Source: a virus
Reading direction: 5' to 3' (one strand)
IMG/VR virus record: IMGVR_UViG_3300032053_000543
Location: 1 to 23,143 of that record
Length of the DNA stretch: 23,143 nucleotides
The translations under genes and the position numbers were made by a program. The notes beneath the pieces are model-generated. The model saw only the letters and a list, made by a program, of their open reading frames with translations. It had not been told where the DNA came from and did not search any database. Positions 7,130 to 14,009 of this stretch are shown here, one piece after another (the stretch's first letter is position 1; each line of letters begins with the position of its first letter).

Positions 7130-7954
7130 TTAATTAATTCTTTTTAATATGTTACTTAGTCTTGAATACATTTCCACCGCAACAGGTATTGATAATAATG
7201 ATATTAAAAAATTATTAACATATGAATATACCGTGATAACACTACCGATTGTAACATTTTGTGTTGTAAGTACTAACACTATTATCGCAGCAATTAGAAA
7301 TATGTTTTTAATTGATTGTACCAAGAACCAATTTTTACCTTGTAATGTTGATTCATAAATCTCTAACTTTCTTCTTCTATTAAAAAAAGAAACCGAATGT
7401 TGGTGTCCTTTTTCAATTGAGGTAACTTTCTTTTCGTAGTGATCATTTTTTACATTTATGGATTGTTTTATTTTATTATAAAGAATACAAACCGATCCAA
7501 CAATAAAAATAAATGCAAAACTAACCAATAAACCAACTTTCCAATTTTCAGAAAAAATGAATAATAAAGATCCGATTATCGTAACTATTGTTGCTATATA
7601 GTAATGTACATATCCTTCTAAAACACCAACAACATCGTGTGCCATATCTGTCCTTGCAATCTTTGTTGATGTATCTATGTCTGAATTTTTTAAAAACTTA
7701 AATACAACATTATTATAAATTTTAGTATAAACTTTAGTGTCATATACCATTCGTTTATAATTAAAGAAATTTGATAGAAAATATGATAAACCCAATAAAG
7801 ACATCCAAAACCAACTACCACAAATTAAACCATCAATACTTTTACCAAGTAGAAATGGTGTTGCCAAGTTTGATAATTCAGTTAATAACATAAATAAATA
7901 AATCCATGTTAACTCAATTCTATGATCTTTAAATATCTCAACGAGTTTATTCAT
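7130..7954 (-). CDS. ABC-exporter-type six-helix membrane protein lacking ATPase
   Basis: 274 residues matching the transmembrane half of ABC exporters, most like the stand-alone ABC_membrane_3 type. Hydrophobic helices lie near 15-37, 47-64, 118-135, 139-160, 213-231 and 236-262. The loop at about 165-205 (KNDHYEKKVTSIEKGHQHSV) corresponds to the intracellular region. There is no Walker A, Walker B or LSGGQ motif, and none in a neighbouring gene. It could borrow a host nucleotide-binding subunit, act as a passive or decoy membrane protein, or have an unrelated role. It is 2 bases downstream of the thymidylate synthase C-terminal gene, so it is co-expressed with nucleotide metabolism. Confidence 0.8.
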   Translation of the reverse strand: MNKLVEIFKDHRIELTWIYLFMLLTELSNLATPFLLGKSIDGLICGSWFWMSLLGLSYFLSNFFNYKRMVYDTKVYTKIYNNVVFKFLKNSDIDTSTKIARTDMAHDVVGVLEGYVHYYIATIVTIIGSLLFIFSENWKVGLLVSFAFIFIVGSVCILYNKIKQSINVKNDHYEKKVTSIEKGHQHSVSFFNRRRKLEIYESTLQGKNWFLVQSIKNIFLIAAIIVLVLTTQNVTIGSVITVYSYVNNFLISLLSIPVAVEMYSRLSNILKRIN

Positions 7955-7956
7955 AT

Positions 7957-8775
7957 TTAATTACTTAATGGCATTTTTATACTTGGGTGTGATTGGTAGT
8001 TTTCAACAACAAAGTCAGTATTATCCAAATGTGTAAATAAACTCAAATCTTCAGATAGTGCTTTATAAAATTCGTCTGTTTTCATATGTTTCAATGTTGG
8101 TAGTGGAAATGGTTCTCTTGTTAATTGTTCTTTAACACCGTCAATTTGATTTAGATAGATATGACAATCACCCAAGTTACCAATCAATTCATCAGGAACC
8201 ATATTAACGGTTTTTGCAATGATTTCTAATAACAATCCGTAAGATGCGATGTTGAATGGAATTCCGAGCGGAAAATCACAAGATCTTTGATTCCACATTA
8301 ATGAGATTGCTCTGGTTGGAATGTTACAACTATCAAATAAACTATTCCACCCATTTTCATCCGTTGGGAAAACATCCTTAATCCAAGATGATTTGTCGTA
8401 AATGTTTTTACGTTCTTGTGAACTCAACTCTCTTGTATAAACTTGAAATGAGTAGTGGCAAGGTGGTAACACGCAAGAATCCAAATCTGCGGGATTCCAG
8501 GCTGATACAAGTAGTCGGCGTGAGTTTGGGTTTGTTTTAAGGTCGTTGATTAGGTTTTGGATTTGGTCTATTCCTATTGTTGTAATATCGTAAACGCCAT
8601 CCCCAGTTTCATTTGGTATTTGTTTGAAATCTTTACCCCAACTTCTCCATTGTGATCCATAAATTTTTCCGAGATTTCCAAATCTCTTTGCAAATTCTTT
8701 ATCAGTTTTAATCTTTTCAACAAACTCTTCTTTTGTGTAAGGTCTTCCGTCTGGATGTAAATGTTCTTTATTCAT
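7957..8775 (-). CDS. thyA: Thymidylate synthase, C-terminal fragment (split gene)
   Basis: 272 residues corresponding to ThyA from the variable insertion loop to the end. It begins MNKEHLHPDGRPYTKEEF and runs into FGNLGKIYGSQWRSWG. Key residues are intact: the Arg pair of SRRLLVSAW (R85, R86), the nucleophile C106 in LPPCH, QRSCD (163-167), and the dUMP-contacting N175 in GIPFNIASYG. An extra insertion of about 35 residues lies between FQVYT and ISLMWNQ, as in some other ThyA proteins. The N-terminal catalytic residues are encoded separately at 9582-9899, with the endonuclease gene between. The start is 6 bases after the endonuclease stop, so re-initiation is likely. Activity would require assembly with the N-terminal fragment. 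Confidence 0.92.
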   Translation of the reverse strand: MNKEHLHPDGRPYTKEEFVEKIKTDKEFAKRFGNLGKIYGSQWRSWGKDFKQIPNETGDGVYDITTIGIDQIQNLINDLKTNPNSRRLLVSAWNPADLDSCVLPPCHYSFQVYTRELSSQERKNIYDKSSWIKDVFPTDENGWNSLFDSCNIPTRAISLMWNQRSCDFPLGIPFNIASYGLLLEIIAKTVNMVPDELIGNLGDCHIYLNQIDGVKEQLTREPFPLPTLKHMKTDEFYKALSEDLSLFTHLDNTDFVVENYQSHPSIKMPLSN

Positions 8776-8781
8776 AATTTT

Positions 8782-9525
8782 TTATTTTTTTTTACAATTA
8801 TCAAAATGATACCTGACCATATTTGCGGATTTTTTGGCGGATAAATTACAATGAGGACAAGTAATTATTTCACGATTTTTAATTGTTTCTTTTTGTTTTC
8901 TAATACTATCATCACTTCTTTTACCACCTAATTTTAATTCTGATAGTATTTTTTTTGTTTTATCTGTGTGGTGTTTTCCGAACATAGAGTTTTTTTCTCC
9001 TTTTGATGTACCGTTAATTCTTTTAGTTTCCTTTTGTTTATTTATCTGTTCAGTAGGTTTTGGAACGCCTTTTTGAGATTTACTAATTTTTTTATTTCTT
9101 TCAAGTATAAAACTAGGATTATTTAATCTTGTTTCATTCCACTTGTTTTTCATTGATTCGGAAATTTTTTTTATTCTATTTTCTTTCTCATCTGTCGATT
9201 TGTCACTTTCAGTTTTTCTTTTCCTTTCATAAATTTCTTTTTTTTGTGGATTATTAGAAATTGTATCTCCCCCGTTTCCTCCTAATGCAATATTATAACC
9301 TTCTTTTATAGAATTAAAATAATAAATCCAATACACTTCTCTTTCTAACCAAGTTTTTTCATCTTCACATTCTTCAACCACTTCTTTAACAAAGTTATCT
9401 TTACCATATTTCACTATGGCTTGTTTCAATATTTTACCAGAACCAAGATACTTATCGTTGTTGTGTTTATCCTTACCTATATAAATTTTTCCGTTAATCA
9501 AATTCGTTGTTTTGTATATAATCAT
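8782..9525 (-). CDS. GIY-YIG homing endonuclease
   Basis: 247 residues. The N-terminal nuclease domain shows the GIY half as IIYKTTN (Y4), YIG at 15-17, the SGKILKQAIVKYGKDNF segment, and catalytic-type E62 in LEREVYW, followed by GYNIALGGNGG. The middle is very basic and helical. Residues about 178-215 look like a NUMOD3-type DNA-binding module (NSMFGKHHTDKTKKILSE). The C-terminus has a zinc-binding set C223, C226, H240, C244. It is a complete free-standing gene inserted inside thyA, with no room for a group I intron on either side. It has its own 18-base TATTTAT element, identical to that of the Dps-like gene. Confidence 0.92.
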   Translation of the reverse strand: MIIYKTTNLINGKIYIGKDKHNNDKYLGSGKILKQAIVKYGKDNFVKEVVEECEDEKTWLEREVYWIYYFNSIKEGYNIALGGNGGDTISNNPQKKEIYERKRKTESDKSTDEKENRIKKISESMKNKWNETRLNNPSFILERNKKISKSQKGVPKPTEQINKQKETKRINGTSKGEKNSMFGKHHTDKTKKILSELKLGGKRSDDSIRKQKETIKNREIITCPHCNLSAKKSANMVRYHFDNCKKK

Positions 9526-9533
9526 AATAATAT

Positions 9534-9551
9534 CTTTATTAATAAATATAC
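9534..9551 (-). promoter_or_regulatory. 18-base promoter/operator-like element before endonuclease
   Basis: The minus strand reads GTATATTTATTAATAAAG, ending 8 bases before the ATG at 9525, identical to 4556-4573. It lies in the 56-base gap between the ThyA N-terminal fragment and the endonuclease. It suggests that the endonuclease has its own late-type promoter, as the intron-borne T4 endonuclease I-TevI does. Confidence 0.5.
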
Positions 9552-9581
9552 AAAAAAACCAAAAAAACTCAATAAGAATAG

Positions 9582-9899
9582 TTATTTATTTGAATTTTTT
9601 TCTAACTCTTCACACTCTCTCAAATAAGATTGGTACGCATCTCCTGTCCATATGTTACAGTCATTTTCAAGTAGATACTCTATTGACGTATCTCCTTTCA
9701 AAAACCAAAGTAATTCTGAACATATCGACCTCCAAGCCATCTTCTTGGTTGTAAGTAATGGAAACCCATCACTCATTTTATGACGGATCTGTCTACCAAA
9801 AACACTAATTGTGCCGGTCTTTGTACGATCCTCTTTATGGGTTCCATGTTCTAAAATGTTCTGTAATAAATCTGTGTATTTTTTATCTAAATTATTCAT
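9582..9899 (-). CDS. thyA: Thymidylate synthase, N-terminal fragment (split gene)
   Basis: 105 residues from the ATG at 9899. That start overlaps the upstream stop as ATGAATAA; a further in-frame extension to 9908 would need TTG. It carries the phosphate-binding DRTKTGT motif (R25), [10 protein letters not shown] (44-53), and [11 protein letters not shown] with the catalytic-type E62 (E58 of the E. coli enzyme). It ends in [20 protein letters not shown] followed by five residues. The break falls in the loop that is long and variable among ThyA proteins, so both halves keep their folded core. The catalytic Cys is on the other gene (7957-8775). It is not a decayed fragment by any visible sign: no internal stop and no lost motif. 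Confidence 0.92.
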   Translation of the reverse strand: MNNLDKKYTDLLQNILEHGTHKEDRTKTGTISVFGRQIRHKMSDGFPLLTTKKMAWRSICSELLWFLKGDTSIEYLLENDCNIWTGDAYQSYLRECEELEKNSNK

Positions 9900-10221
9900 A
9901 ACTTTCAATTTTTGTATCGTTATATATTATTGTGATTAATTTGGATGGGATATTCCATTCATTATTCATTCTCCATTCTATGTCTTCAAGGTTGATAGTA
10001 CGATTCCATGAATAATCCCATTTTTCTTTACATAATCCCATTCTTTCTTCCAAACTCAACTCTCGTTCCTCAATGGTTATCCCCCACTTTTCAGAAAACT
10101 CAGGATTGGTTTTAATCTCAAATATAAATAAATCTTTTGATGGGATGTCCTCATAACCCATATACTTGGTTGTGTATTTATTATACACCTCATCCACCAA
10201 TTCTTCCTGTTCTTTACTCAT
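9892..10221 (-). CDS. Unknown phage protein
   Basis: 109 residues starting [20 protein letters not shown]. The frame extends upstream to 10269, but the ATG at 10221 overlaps the upstream stop as ATGAGTAA, the local norm, whereas the longer start would run 56 bases into a well-supported gene. Charged and Trp-rich ([20 protein letters not shown]). No domain is recognised. It is directly coupled to the ThyA N-terminal fragment. Confidence 0.7.
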   Translation of the reverse strand: MSKEQEELVDEVYNKYTTKYMGYEDIPSKDLFIFEIKTNPEFSEKWGITIEERELSLEERMGLCKEKWDYSWNRTINLEDIEWRMNNEWNIPSKLITIIYNDTKIESYE

Positions 10222-10528
10222 AATGTTCCAATTGATTTTCGTTGAATATGTGTAATAATCCGTATTCATCCATTTCTCCGATCACACGAGTTTCACCACC
10301 GATTGTTTCAAATACACCTACGATTGTACAAGGAAATTTATAACCTTTTGGTTTGTGAGCCTTGTCCCCCACTTTAAATTTTGTTTCATTTTGATTAATG
10401 ATACCTTTGAGTCGTTTAATTTTTTCAATAACATCATCGCCCAATTCAATCTTGGACATCATTATTAGATCATTTACTTGAAAGTATAATACGTTGATTA
10501 ACTCGTCCTTTGCTTCTTCTTTATTCAT
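10214..10528 (-). CDS. Unknown protein with SH3-like barrel C-terminus
   Basis: 104 residues: a helical N-terminal half (about 1-48), then a beta-rich segment starting KFKVGDKAHKPKGYKFPCTI and ending GLLHIFNENQLE. The second half resembles small KOW/SH3-like domains seen in many phage proteins of unknown role. It is coupled at both ends by ATGAATAA or ATGAGTAA overlaps. Confidence 0.7.
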   Translation of the reverse strand: MNKEEAKDELINVLYFQVNDLIMMSKIELGDDVIEKIKRLKGIINQNETKFKVGDKAHKPKGYKFPCTIVGVFETIGGETRVIGEMDEYGLLHIFNENQLEHYE

Positions 10529-10670
10529 CTTTATTTTTATTTTTGTTTTTATTTAATAACTCCCAACCTTCTTCCCATATTGACGATCCACACATATAAG
10601 GATGTTCAATAACATCTTCAAGAAATTCCTCAAGTTCTTTTATTCTAATATCCTTTTCTTCTTCTGTCAT
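10521..10670 (-). CDS. Small acidic 49-residue protein
   Basis: Starts MTEEEKDIRIKELEEFLEDV, then IEHPYMCGSSIWEEGWELL and a KNKNKNK tail. It overlaps the preceding 28-codon frame by ATGA and the following gene by ATGAATAA, so both ends are fixed by neighbours. No function is recognised; it resembles small helical phage proteins that contact host factors only in a general way. Confidence 0.65.
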   Translation of the reverse strand: MTEEEKDIRIKELEEFLEDVIEHPYMCGSSIWEEGWELLNKNKNKNKDE

Positions 10671-10753
10671 CTTTTAAACATTGATTTAAATTTCATCCAA
10701 ACTATTTCAGGATAATTCCATAACCACCAAAAGAATATATAAATTTTTCTCAT
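10667..10753 (-). CDS. 28-residue Trp/Phe-rich peptide
   Basis: The frame MRKIYIFFWWLWNYPEIVWM plus KFKSMFKR begins with ATGA over the stop of the upstream gene and ends with ATGA over the start of the downstream one. Two perfect overlaps in a chain make coding very likely despite the length. The composition (five Trp, basic tail) suggests membrane-surface binding, by inference. Confidence 0.6.
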   Translation of the reverse strand: MRKIYIFFWWLWNYPEIVWMKFKSMFKR

Positions 10754-11028
10754 CAGTCAATTGTTTTAAATGTTGTTGATTTCACTTTATAACCCTCCTC
10801 TTCTAAAATACTTTCCTTAAACCCTTCAATTACATTAAGAGCTCCTTCTTCGGTATTATGCGATTCTGTCATACCATTTGATATTATATAACGGTTGTAT
10901 TGTGTAATTATATTTTCCCAATTGGTACTCAACCAAACAACCCTACCTGTTCTCAATCTAGGTGTTCCAACTTGTGGTATGTAACGTTTCTCTCCATTGT
11001 TACGTTCTTCTATTTTAATTCTGTACAT
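10753..11028 (-). CDS. Unknown protein
   Basis: 91 residues starting MYRIKIEERNNGEKRYIPQV; N-terminal beta-type pattern, then RTGRVVWLSTNWENIITQYN and a helical C-terminal half. No family is recognised. It is the upstream partner of the 28-residue peptide (ATGA overlap). Confidence 0.65.
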   Translation of the reverse strand: MYRIKIEERNNGEKRYIPQVGTPRLRTGRVVWLSTNWENIITQYNRYIISNGMTESHNTEEGALNVIEGFKESILEEEGYKVKSTTFKTID

Positions 11029-11037
11029 CTTAGTTAT

Positions 11038-11247
11038 TTAAATATAATTTTTTAAAAAATAATTTGTTTTTCCAACAGGAACTTTTAAAACAGAAATAAG
11101 TTTTGAGGTACCATTTAATAGTACCATAACGCTATATAATTTATCTGTACATTCAACACTGTGAACATTTTCAACGGTGTACACAAATGATGATTCATTT
11201 GATAAAAATACCTTTTTTTCATTTTTGTCGTAAGTAAGTGTTTGCAT
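11038..11247 (-). CDS. Small unknown beta-rich protein
   Basis: 69 residues starting MQTLTYDKNEKKVFLSNESS, with alternating hydrophobic positions suggesting a small beta barrel or sheet. No recognised motif. It is separated by 30 AT-rich bases from the cREC gene and 9 bases from the next gene. Confidence 0.6.
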   Translation of the reverse strand: MQTLTYDKNEKKVFLSNESSFVYTVENVHSVECTDKLYSVMVLLNGTSKLISVLKVPVGKTNYFLKNYI

Positions 11248-11277
11248 AATTTATTCTTTTTCTATATCAATTTCTTT

Positions 11278-11688
11278 TTATACCGTGTGTTCTATTTGTA
11301 CTCTTACACAATTCTGAGGCAATCTACTTAAGTGTCTGTAATTGTTGATGTAACCCATCATATTACCACTACCTACGGCATTTGCTGAGTGAACCACAAC
11401 TTCCACCAAAGTTTTACCATCCATCCATTGATTAACCAACCATTTGGTACAATCCATTCCTGTTTTCTCAGTGATGTTATCATAATTGATTGTGTAGTTT
11501 TTTACAACACCATACAACCATTCATTCATCGCACTATCACCTAAGTCGTGATCCAACGATATCAAATCAATGTTCTCCAACCCAATTGAGTTTATCTTTT
11601 GAACGAACTCATCATAAGAACGAACAACAACCCAACTTGGGTCTACTGGTGTGCGAACATCATCCAAATATATTTTTACTTTATCCAT
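11278..11688 (-). CDS. Cyclic-phosphate-processing receiver-domain protein (cREC)
   Basis: 136 residues. The pattern is that of the receiver-fold cREC family: IYLDDVRTP (D9, D10), WVVVRSYDEFV (19-29), ISLDHDLGD (D46, H47, D48), KWLVNQWM, and VVVHSANAVGSGNMMGY (97-113, with H100 and N103). Comparative-genomic work has proposed that this family processes cyclic phosphate ends in RNA repair; that role is a family prediction. It has its own TACATTTG promoter element 4 bases before the ATG. Together with the ligase, the HAD phosphatase and the CCA-type transferase in this window it suggests an RNA-end repair set. Confidence 0.8.
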   Translation of the reverse strand: MDKVKIYLDDVRTPVDPSWVVVRSYDEFVQKINSIGLENIDLISLDHDLGDSAMNEWLYGVVKNYTINYDNITEKTGMDCTKWLVNQWMDGKTLVEVVVHSANAVGSGNMMGYINNYRHLSRLPQNCVRVQIEHTV

Positions 11689-11692
11689 ATTA

Positions 11693-11716
11693 CAAATGTA
11701 CTATTTTTTTATTAAA
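11693..11716 (-). promoter_or_regulatory. Promoter TTTA-N12-TACATTTG
   Basis: TACATTTG (minus strand, 11700-11693) fits TAnnTTTG and lies 4 bases before the cREC start. TTTA occurs 12 bases upstream of it, the same spacing as the TTTG-N12-TATATTTG sites at 5777, 15101 and 19026. Confidence 0.5.
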
Positions 11717-12009
11717 CCTAAATCTATTCTATATTGTTTTATCTTAGATCTCATTTCCTGAAATTCATCACCATCACTAGCCTGATGACCTTTCATGACT
11801 GCAGAAGTAATTATCATTTCATTATCAATTATATAAGATAACTTATCCTGATCCGTTAGTTCACAAGGCGTAACCTCAGTTCTAATGTAAGTTCGGATCA
11901 TTTCTTTAATATTATTGATCTGTTTGGTAGGGTTGGTTTTACCATTATAACTCATAACAGAAGAATCATAGATATACTTACATAGTTGTTGTAATTTATT
12001 TATCTCCAT
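11701..12009 (-). CDS. Unknown helical protein
   Basis: 102 residues from the ATG at 12009 (MEINKLQQLCKYIYDSSVMS). The frame continues to an ATG at 12060, but that extension overlaps the small gene 11996-12127 in another frame. The short start overlaps that gene's stop by 14 bases, in line with local practice. Helical and charged; no recognised domain. Confidence 0.65.
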   Translation of the reverse strand: MEINKLQQLCKYIYDSSVMSYNGKTNPTKQINNIKEMIRTYIRTEVTPCELTDQDKLSYIIDNEMIITSAVMKGHQASDGDEFQEMRSKIKQYRIDLGLIKK

Positions 12010-12127
12010 TTTTATATTTTTTACGTAAGTATTCCGCCCACACTTCTTGTTTTCTACCATTAATAAAAAACCATCCGAATTTTATTTCAAACCATTTGCC
12101 AAACCGATAAAACATTTTATTATTCAT
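11996..12127 (-). CDS. Small aromatic basic 43-residue protein
   Basis: Starts MNNKMFYRFGKWFEIKFGWF, then FINGRKQEVWAEYLRKKY and a short polar tail. The motif FGWFFINGRK with WAEYLRKKY looks like a small conserved phage protein I have seen in related genomes, but I know no function. Its stop overlaps the downstream start; composition (Trp, Phe, Lys) argues against a chance frame. Confidence 0.65.
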   Translation of the reverse strand: MNNKMFYRFGKWFEIKFGWFFINGRKQEVWAEYLRKKYKNGDK

Positions 12128-12148
12128 TGTTATAAATTTTTTAAAAAC

Positions 12149-12895
12149 TTAAGTAAAAAATACTTGATTACCAAATCTTATTGTATCTTTAAGATACTCA
12201 TTAAAAGGTTTTGTTTTATCTTCTTTGTCGTGATAATAGTTACCCCAATCCATATTACCATCCTGAGCCGGTAATGGTTGGACTTTTTTTACACCATTTC
12301 TAATAATATCATCAACCCCAAGAAGAGTACGTCGTAGTGTGGGAATAGTCTCCTTCACACCTTCTTGAATAATATCTCCTATTCTTTCATCACCATCTAA
12401 CCAATCACCATCTTCAGTATGTTTAACACCATTTTGAACTATATTATCAACTCTACCATCACGTTTTCCACACATACTTTTGGTTTCTTTCACCCCATTT
12501 TCAATGGTATCTTCAACTGATCCTGTAATCGCTGCTACCACTGGAAGGGTGTGTTTCACCCCATTTTGAATGGTATCTTCAACTATGGGTTGGAGTTCAA
12601 AATGAAGGTTTATGGTATCTTCAACCACCTCAGGTTTAAGAAATCTTGACTCAAACCATTCGGTAATATATACTTGATTTTCCATAACATCCAAAGACAT
12701 TGCTTTAAATAAAGATTTAAAAATATTATAGTTATACCACAATGTTTTATCTTTAGTAAATTCAATCATCCATTTTAATTCTTTGGTGTTAATTAACCAA
12801 AAAGACCCATTATGGTTATATATGTCCATACCATTGGCGAGATCATCAACTATCTCAAACAAACATTCTTTTTTCTTTAGTTCTTTATTAATCAT
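12149..12895 (-). CDS. Unknown protein with five 22-residue repeats
   Basis: 248 residues. The N-terminal region (about 1-90) contains GSFWLINTKELKWMIEF and TLWYNYNIFK, then SLDVMENQVYITEWFE, a pattern I recall from small phage proteins that end in a motif like VEDTIQNGVKxT. Here that terminal motif is repeated: copies start at residues 105, 127, 149, 172 and 194, with a degenerate one at 91. Spacing is 22, 22, 23 and 22. A tail of about 40 residues follows. A regular repeat of an amphipathic helix plus turn suggests a solenoid or multivalent binding surface, by inference. It overlaps the upstream gene by 8 bases. Confidence 0.8.
   Translation of the reverse strand: MINKELKKKECLFEIVDDLANGMDIYNHNGSFWLINTKELKWMIEFTKDKTLWYNYNIFKSLFKAMSLDVMENQVYITEWFESRFLKPEVVEDTINLHFELQPIVEDTIQNGVKHTLPVVAAITGSVEDTIENGVKETKSMCGKRDGRVDNIVQNGVKHTEDGDWLDGDERIGDIIQEGVKETIPTLRRTLLGVDDIIRNGVKKVQPLPAQDGNMDWGNYYHDKEDKTKPFNEYLKDTIRFGNQVFFT
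12281..12625 (-). repeat. 66-base tandem coding repeat
   Basis: Five diverged tandem units of 66-69 bases plus a degenerate first unit encode the [VI]xDxIxxGVKxT repeats. The 22-residue period holds throughout, while the residues between the cores vary strongly (for example LPVVAAITGS against KSMCGKRDGR). This pattern points to expansion followed by selection on the core. Confidence 0.8.
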
Positions 12896-13541
12896 TGTCT
12901 AAACTGTTTGGGTAATACAATAAAGTTGGATTCTTTTTTTGAATATCAACGTCAGGGTATTTCTCTTTGAACTTCTTAACATCAAATTTCTTGGTGATTA
13001 AATGGAAACCACTTTTAGTTGGGATGATCGATTCAATCTTTGGACCTGAAATGTATCCATTTGGAATATCAACCTCATCAAATTTAACTTCAGTGATTGG
13101 GTTACATTCATATTCAATGAATGCCATCATTAAAGGACTTACCGCCTCAACATCATCCAAATCAATAATCCATCTTTTCTCCTGAGTCTTGATCTGACCA
13201 ACAACCGAATCAAATAAACCTTTCTGATTTGACACACCATCTCGTATACGTTCAGCAAGTAACGATAACATATTTAACGATACATCCTTATGATTTTGTT
13301 TTTGGACATGGATATAAGCACGAGCCTTAAACATCTCACAAAGTTGTTTAATCTCATCATATCGTTTATCAAGATACTCAATAGAATCAACGCAGTAAGT
13401 CTTAATAGTCCTTACAGATTGGTGATTGTCTCTCTCACCTTCAGGTTGGTCTTTCTTACGTTTGAATACATACAACATATAGAAATCACCAACCTCAGTG
13501 AAGTTAAGTAATGGTTTTATATTTTTTAAGTTATCAATCAT
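12888..13541 (-). CDS. Unknown DxD/GxH protein, possibly primase-polymerase-like
   Basis: 217 residues. The visible motifs are FKARAYIHVQKQ (71-82), RWIIDLDDVE (123-132, with D127 and D129) and IPTKSGFHLITKKFD (173-187, with H180), ending KKNPTLLYYPN. An hhhDhD motif followed by SGxH is the order found in archaeo-eukaryotic-primase-type catalytic cores, so a primase/polymerase-like fold is possible. I cannot identify the third motif with confidence. Such proteins are common in large phages as unknowns. It overlaps the downstream repeat protein by 8 bases, and a TATATTTG element lies 27 bases upstream. Confidence 0.75.
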   Translation of the reverse strand: MIDNLKNIKPLLNFTEVGDFYMLYVFKRKKDQPEGERDNHQSVRTIKTYCVDSIEYLDKRYDEIKQLCEMFKARAYIHVQKQNHKDVSLNMLSLLAERIRDGVSNQKGLFDSVVGQIKTQEKRWIIDLDDVEAVSPLMMAFIEYECNPITEVKFDEVDIPNGYISGPKIESIIPTKSGFHLITKKFDVKKFKEKYPDVDIQKKNPTLLYYPNSLDND

Positions 13542-13568
13542 TTTTGTATTTTTCTAAATAATATTTTA

Positions 13569-13576
13569 CAAATATA
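13569..13576 (-). promoter_or_regulatory. TATATTTG promoter element
   Basis: The minus strand reads TATATTTG in the 41-base gap before the gene starting at 13541. It fits TAnnTTTG, but no TTTG lies 12 bases upstream and the distance to the start is longer (27 bases) than at the other sites, so confidence is lower. Confidence 0.4.
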
Positions 13577-13582
13577 CAAATA

Positions 13583-13753
13583 TTATTGAGGATTTTGTTC
13601 CTCGTATAACATATCTCTTAACATTTTATTTTCCTCAACCAAAATTTCACATTTTTTATGCTCTTTCAACATTGAGTAGGACATCATAGATCCTATAACA
13701 CACCCAATAATAACTCCAATTATTGCCGCAATTTTATAACTTTTATTTTCCAT
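13583..13753 (-). CDS. 56-residue membrane-anchored coiled-coil protein
   Basis: Starts MENKSYKIAAIIGVIIGCVI, giving one N-terminal membrane helix (about 7-26), followed by a charged helix (KEHKKCEILVEENKMLRDML). The topology of a short anchor plus soluble coil resembles inner-membrane spanin-like or host-takeover proteins, but there is no decisive motif. It follows the gene 13755-13982 with a 1-base gap and fills an otherwise empty stretch. Confidence 0.65.
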   Translation of the reverse strand: MENKSYKIAAIIGVIIGCVIGSMMSYSMLKEHKKCEILVEENKMLRDMLYEEQNPQ

Positions 13754-13754
13754 T

Positions 13755-13982
13755 TTATATTTGTTTTTTTAATAATTCATCTCGTTTAAAACTTAATTCT
13801 AAATCTAAAGAAGCCCTAACAGACCAAATTAAACTACGATCAACTTTATTACGACGCATTTGACTCTCAAAATTATGTATCAAACTTCTCACACTAATAG
13901 TTTGTTGATACGTCTCGCAGGAATTAATTACTTTTCTTACCCATTTATCTACGTCTCCGTAATGTCTACTTCTATTTTCCAT
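13755..13982 (-). CDS. Unknown basic protein
   Basis: 75 residues starting MENRSRHYGDVDKWVRKVIN, Arg-rich and helical (RSLIHNFESQMRRNKVDRSL). No family is recognised. It is tightly packed against the membrane gene 13583-13753 and lies 27 bases from the upstream four-helix membrane gene. Confidence 0.65.
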   Translation of the reverse strand: MENRSRHYGDVDKWVRKVINSCETYQQTISVRSLIHNFESQMRRNKVDRSLIWSVRASLDLELSFKRDELLKKQI

Positions 13983-14009
13983 TTTATTAAAAATTAAATA
14001 ATATATTTT

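Noticed and set aside
7957-9899. Group I intron or intein in thyA
   Set aside because: Only 56 and 6 bases remain outside the endonuclease gene, too little for a group I core, and the endonuclease frame is separate from both thyA frames with its own stop and start, so it is not an intein.
10222-10269. Longer start for the gene ending at 9892
   Set aside because: It would overlap the upstream gene by 56 bases, while the ATG at 10221 overlaps its stop as ATGAGTAA.
12010-12060. Longer start for the gene ending at 11701
   Set aside because: The extra residues lie over the small aromatic protein 11996-12127, whose composition looks more protein-like than the extension.
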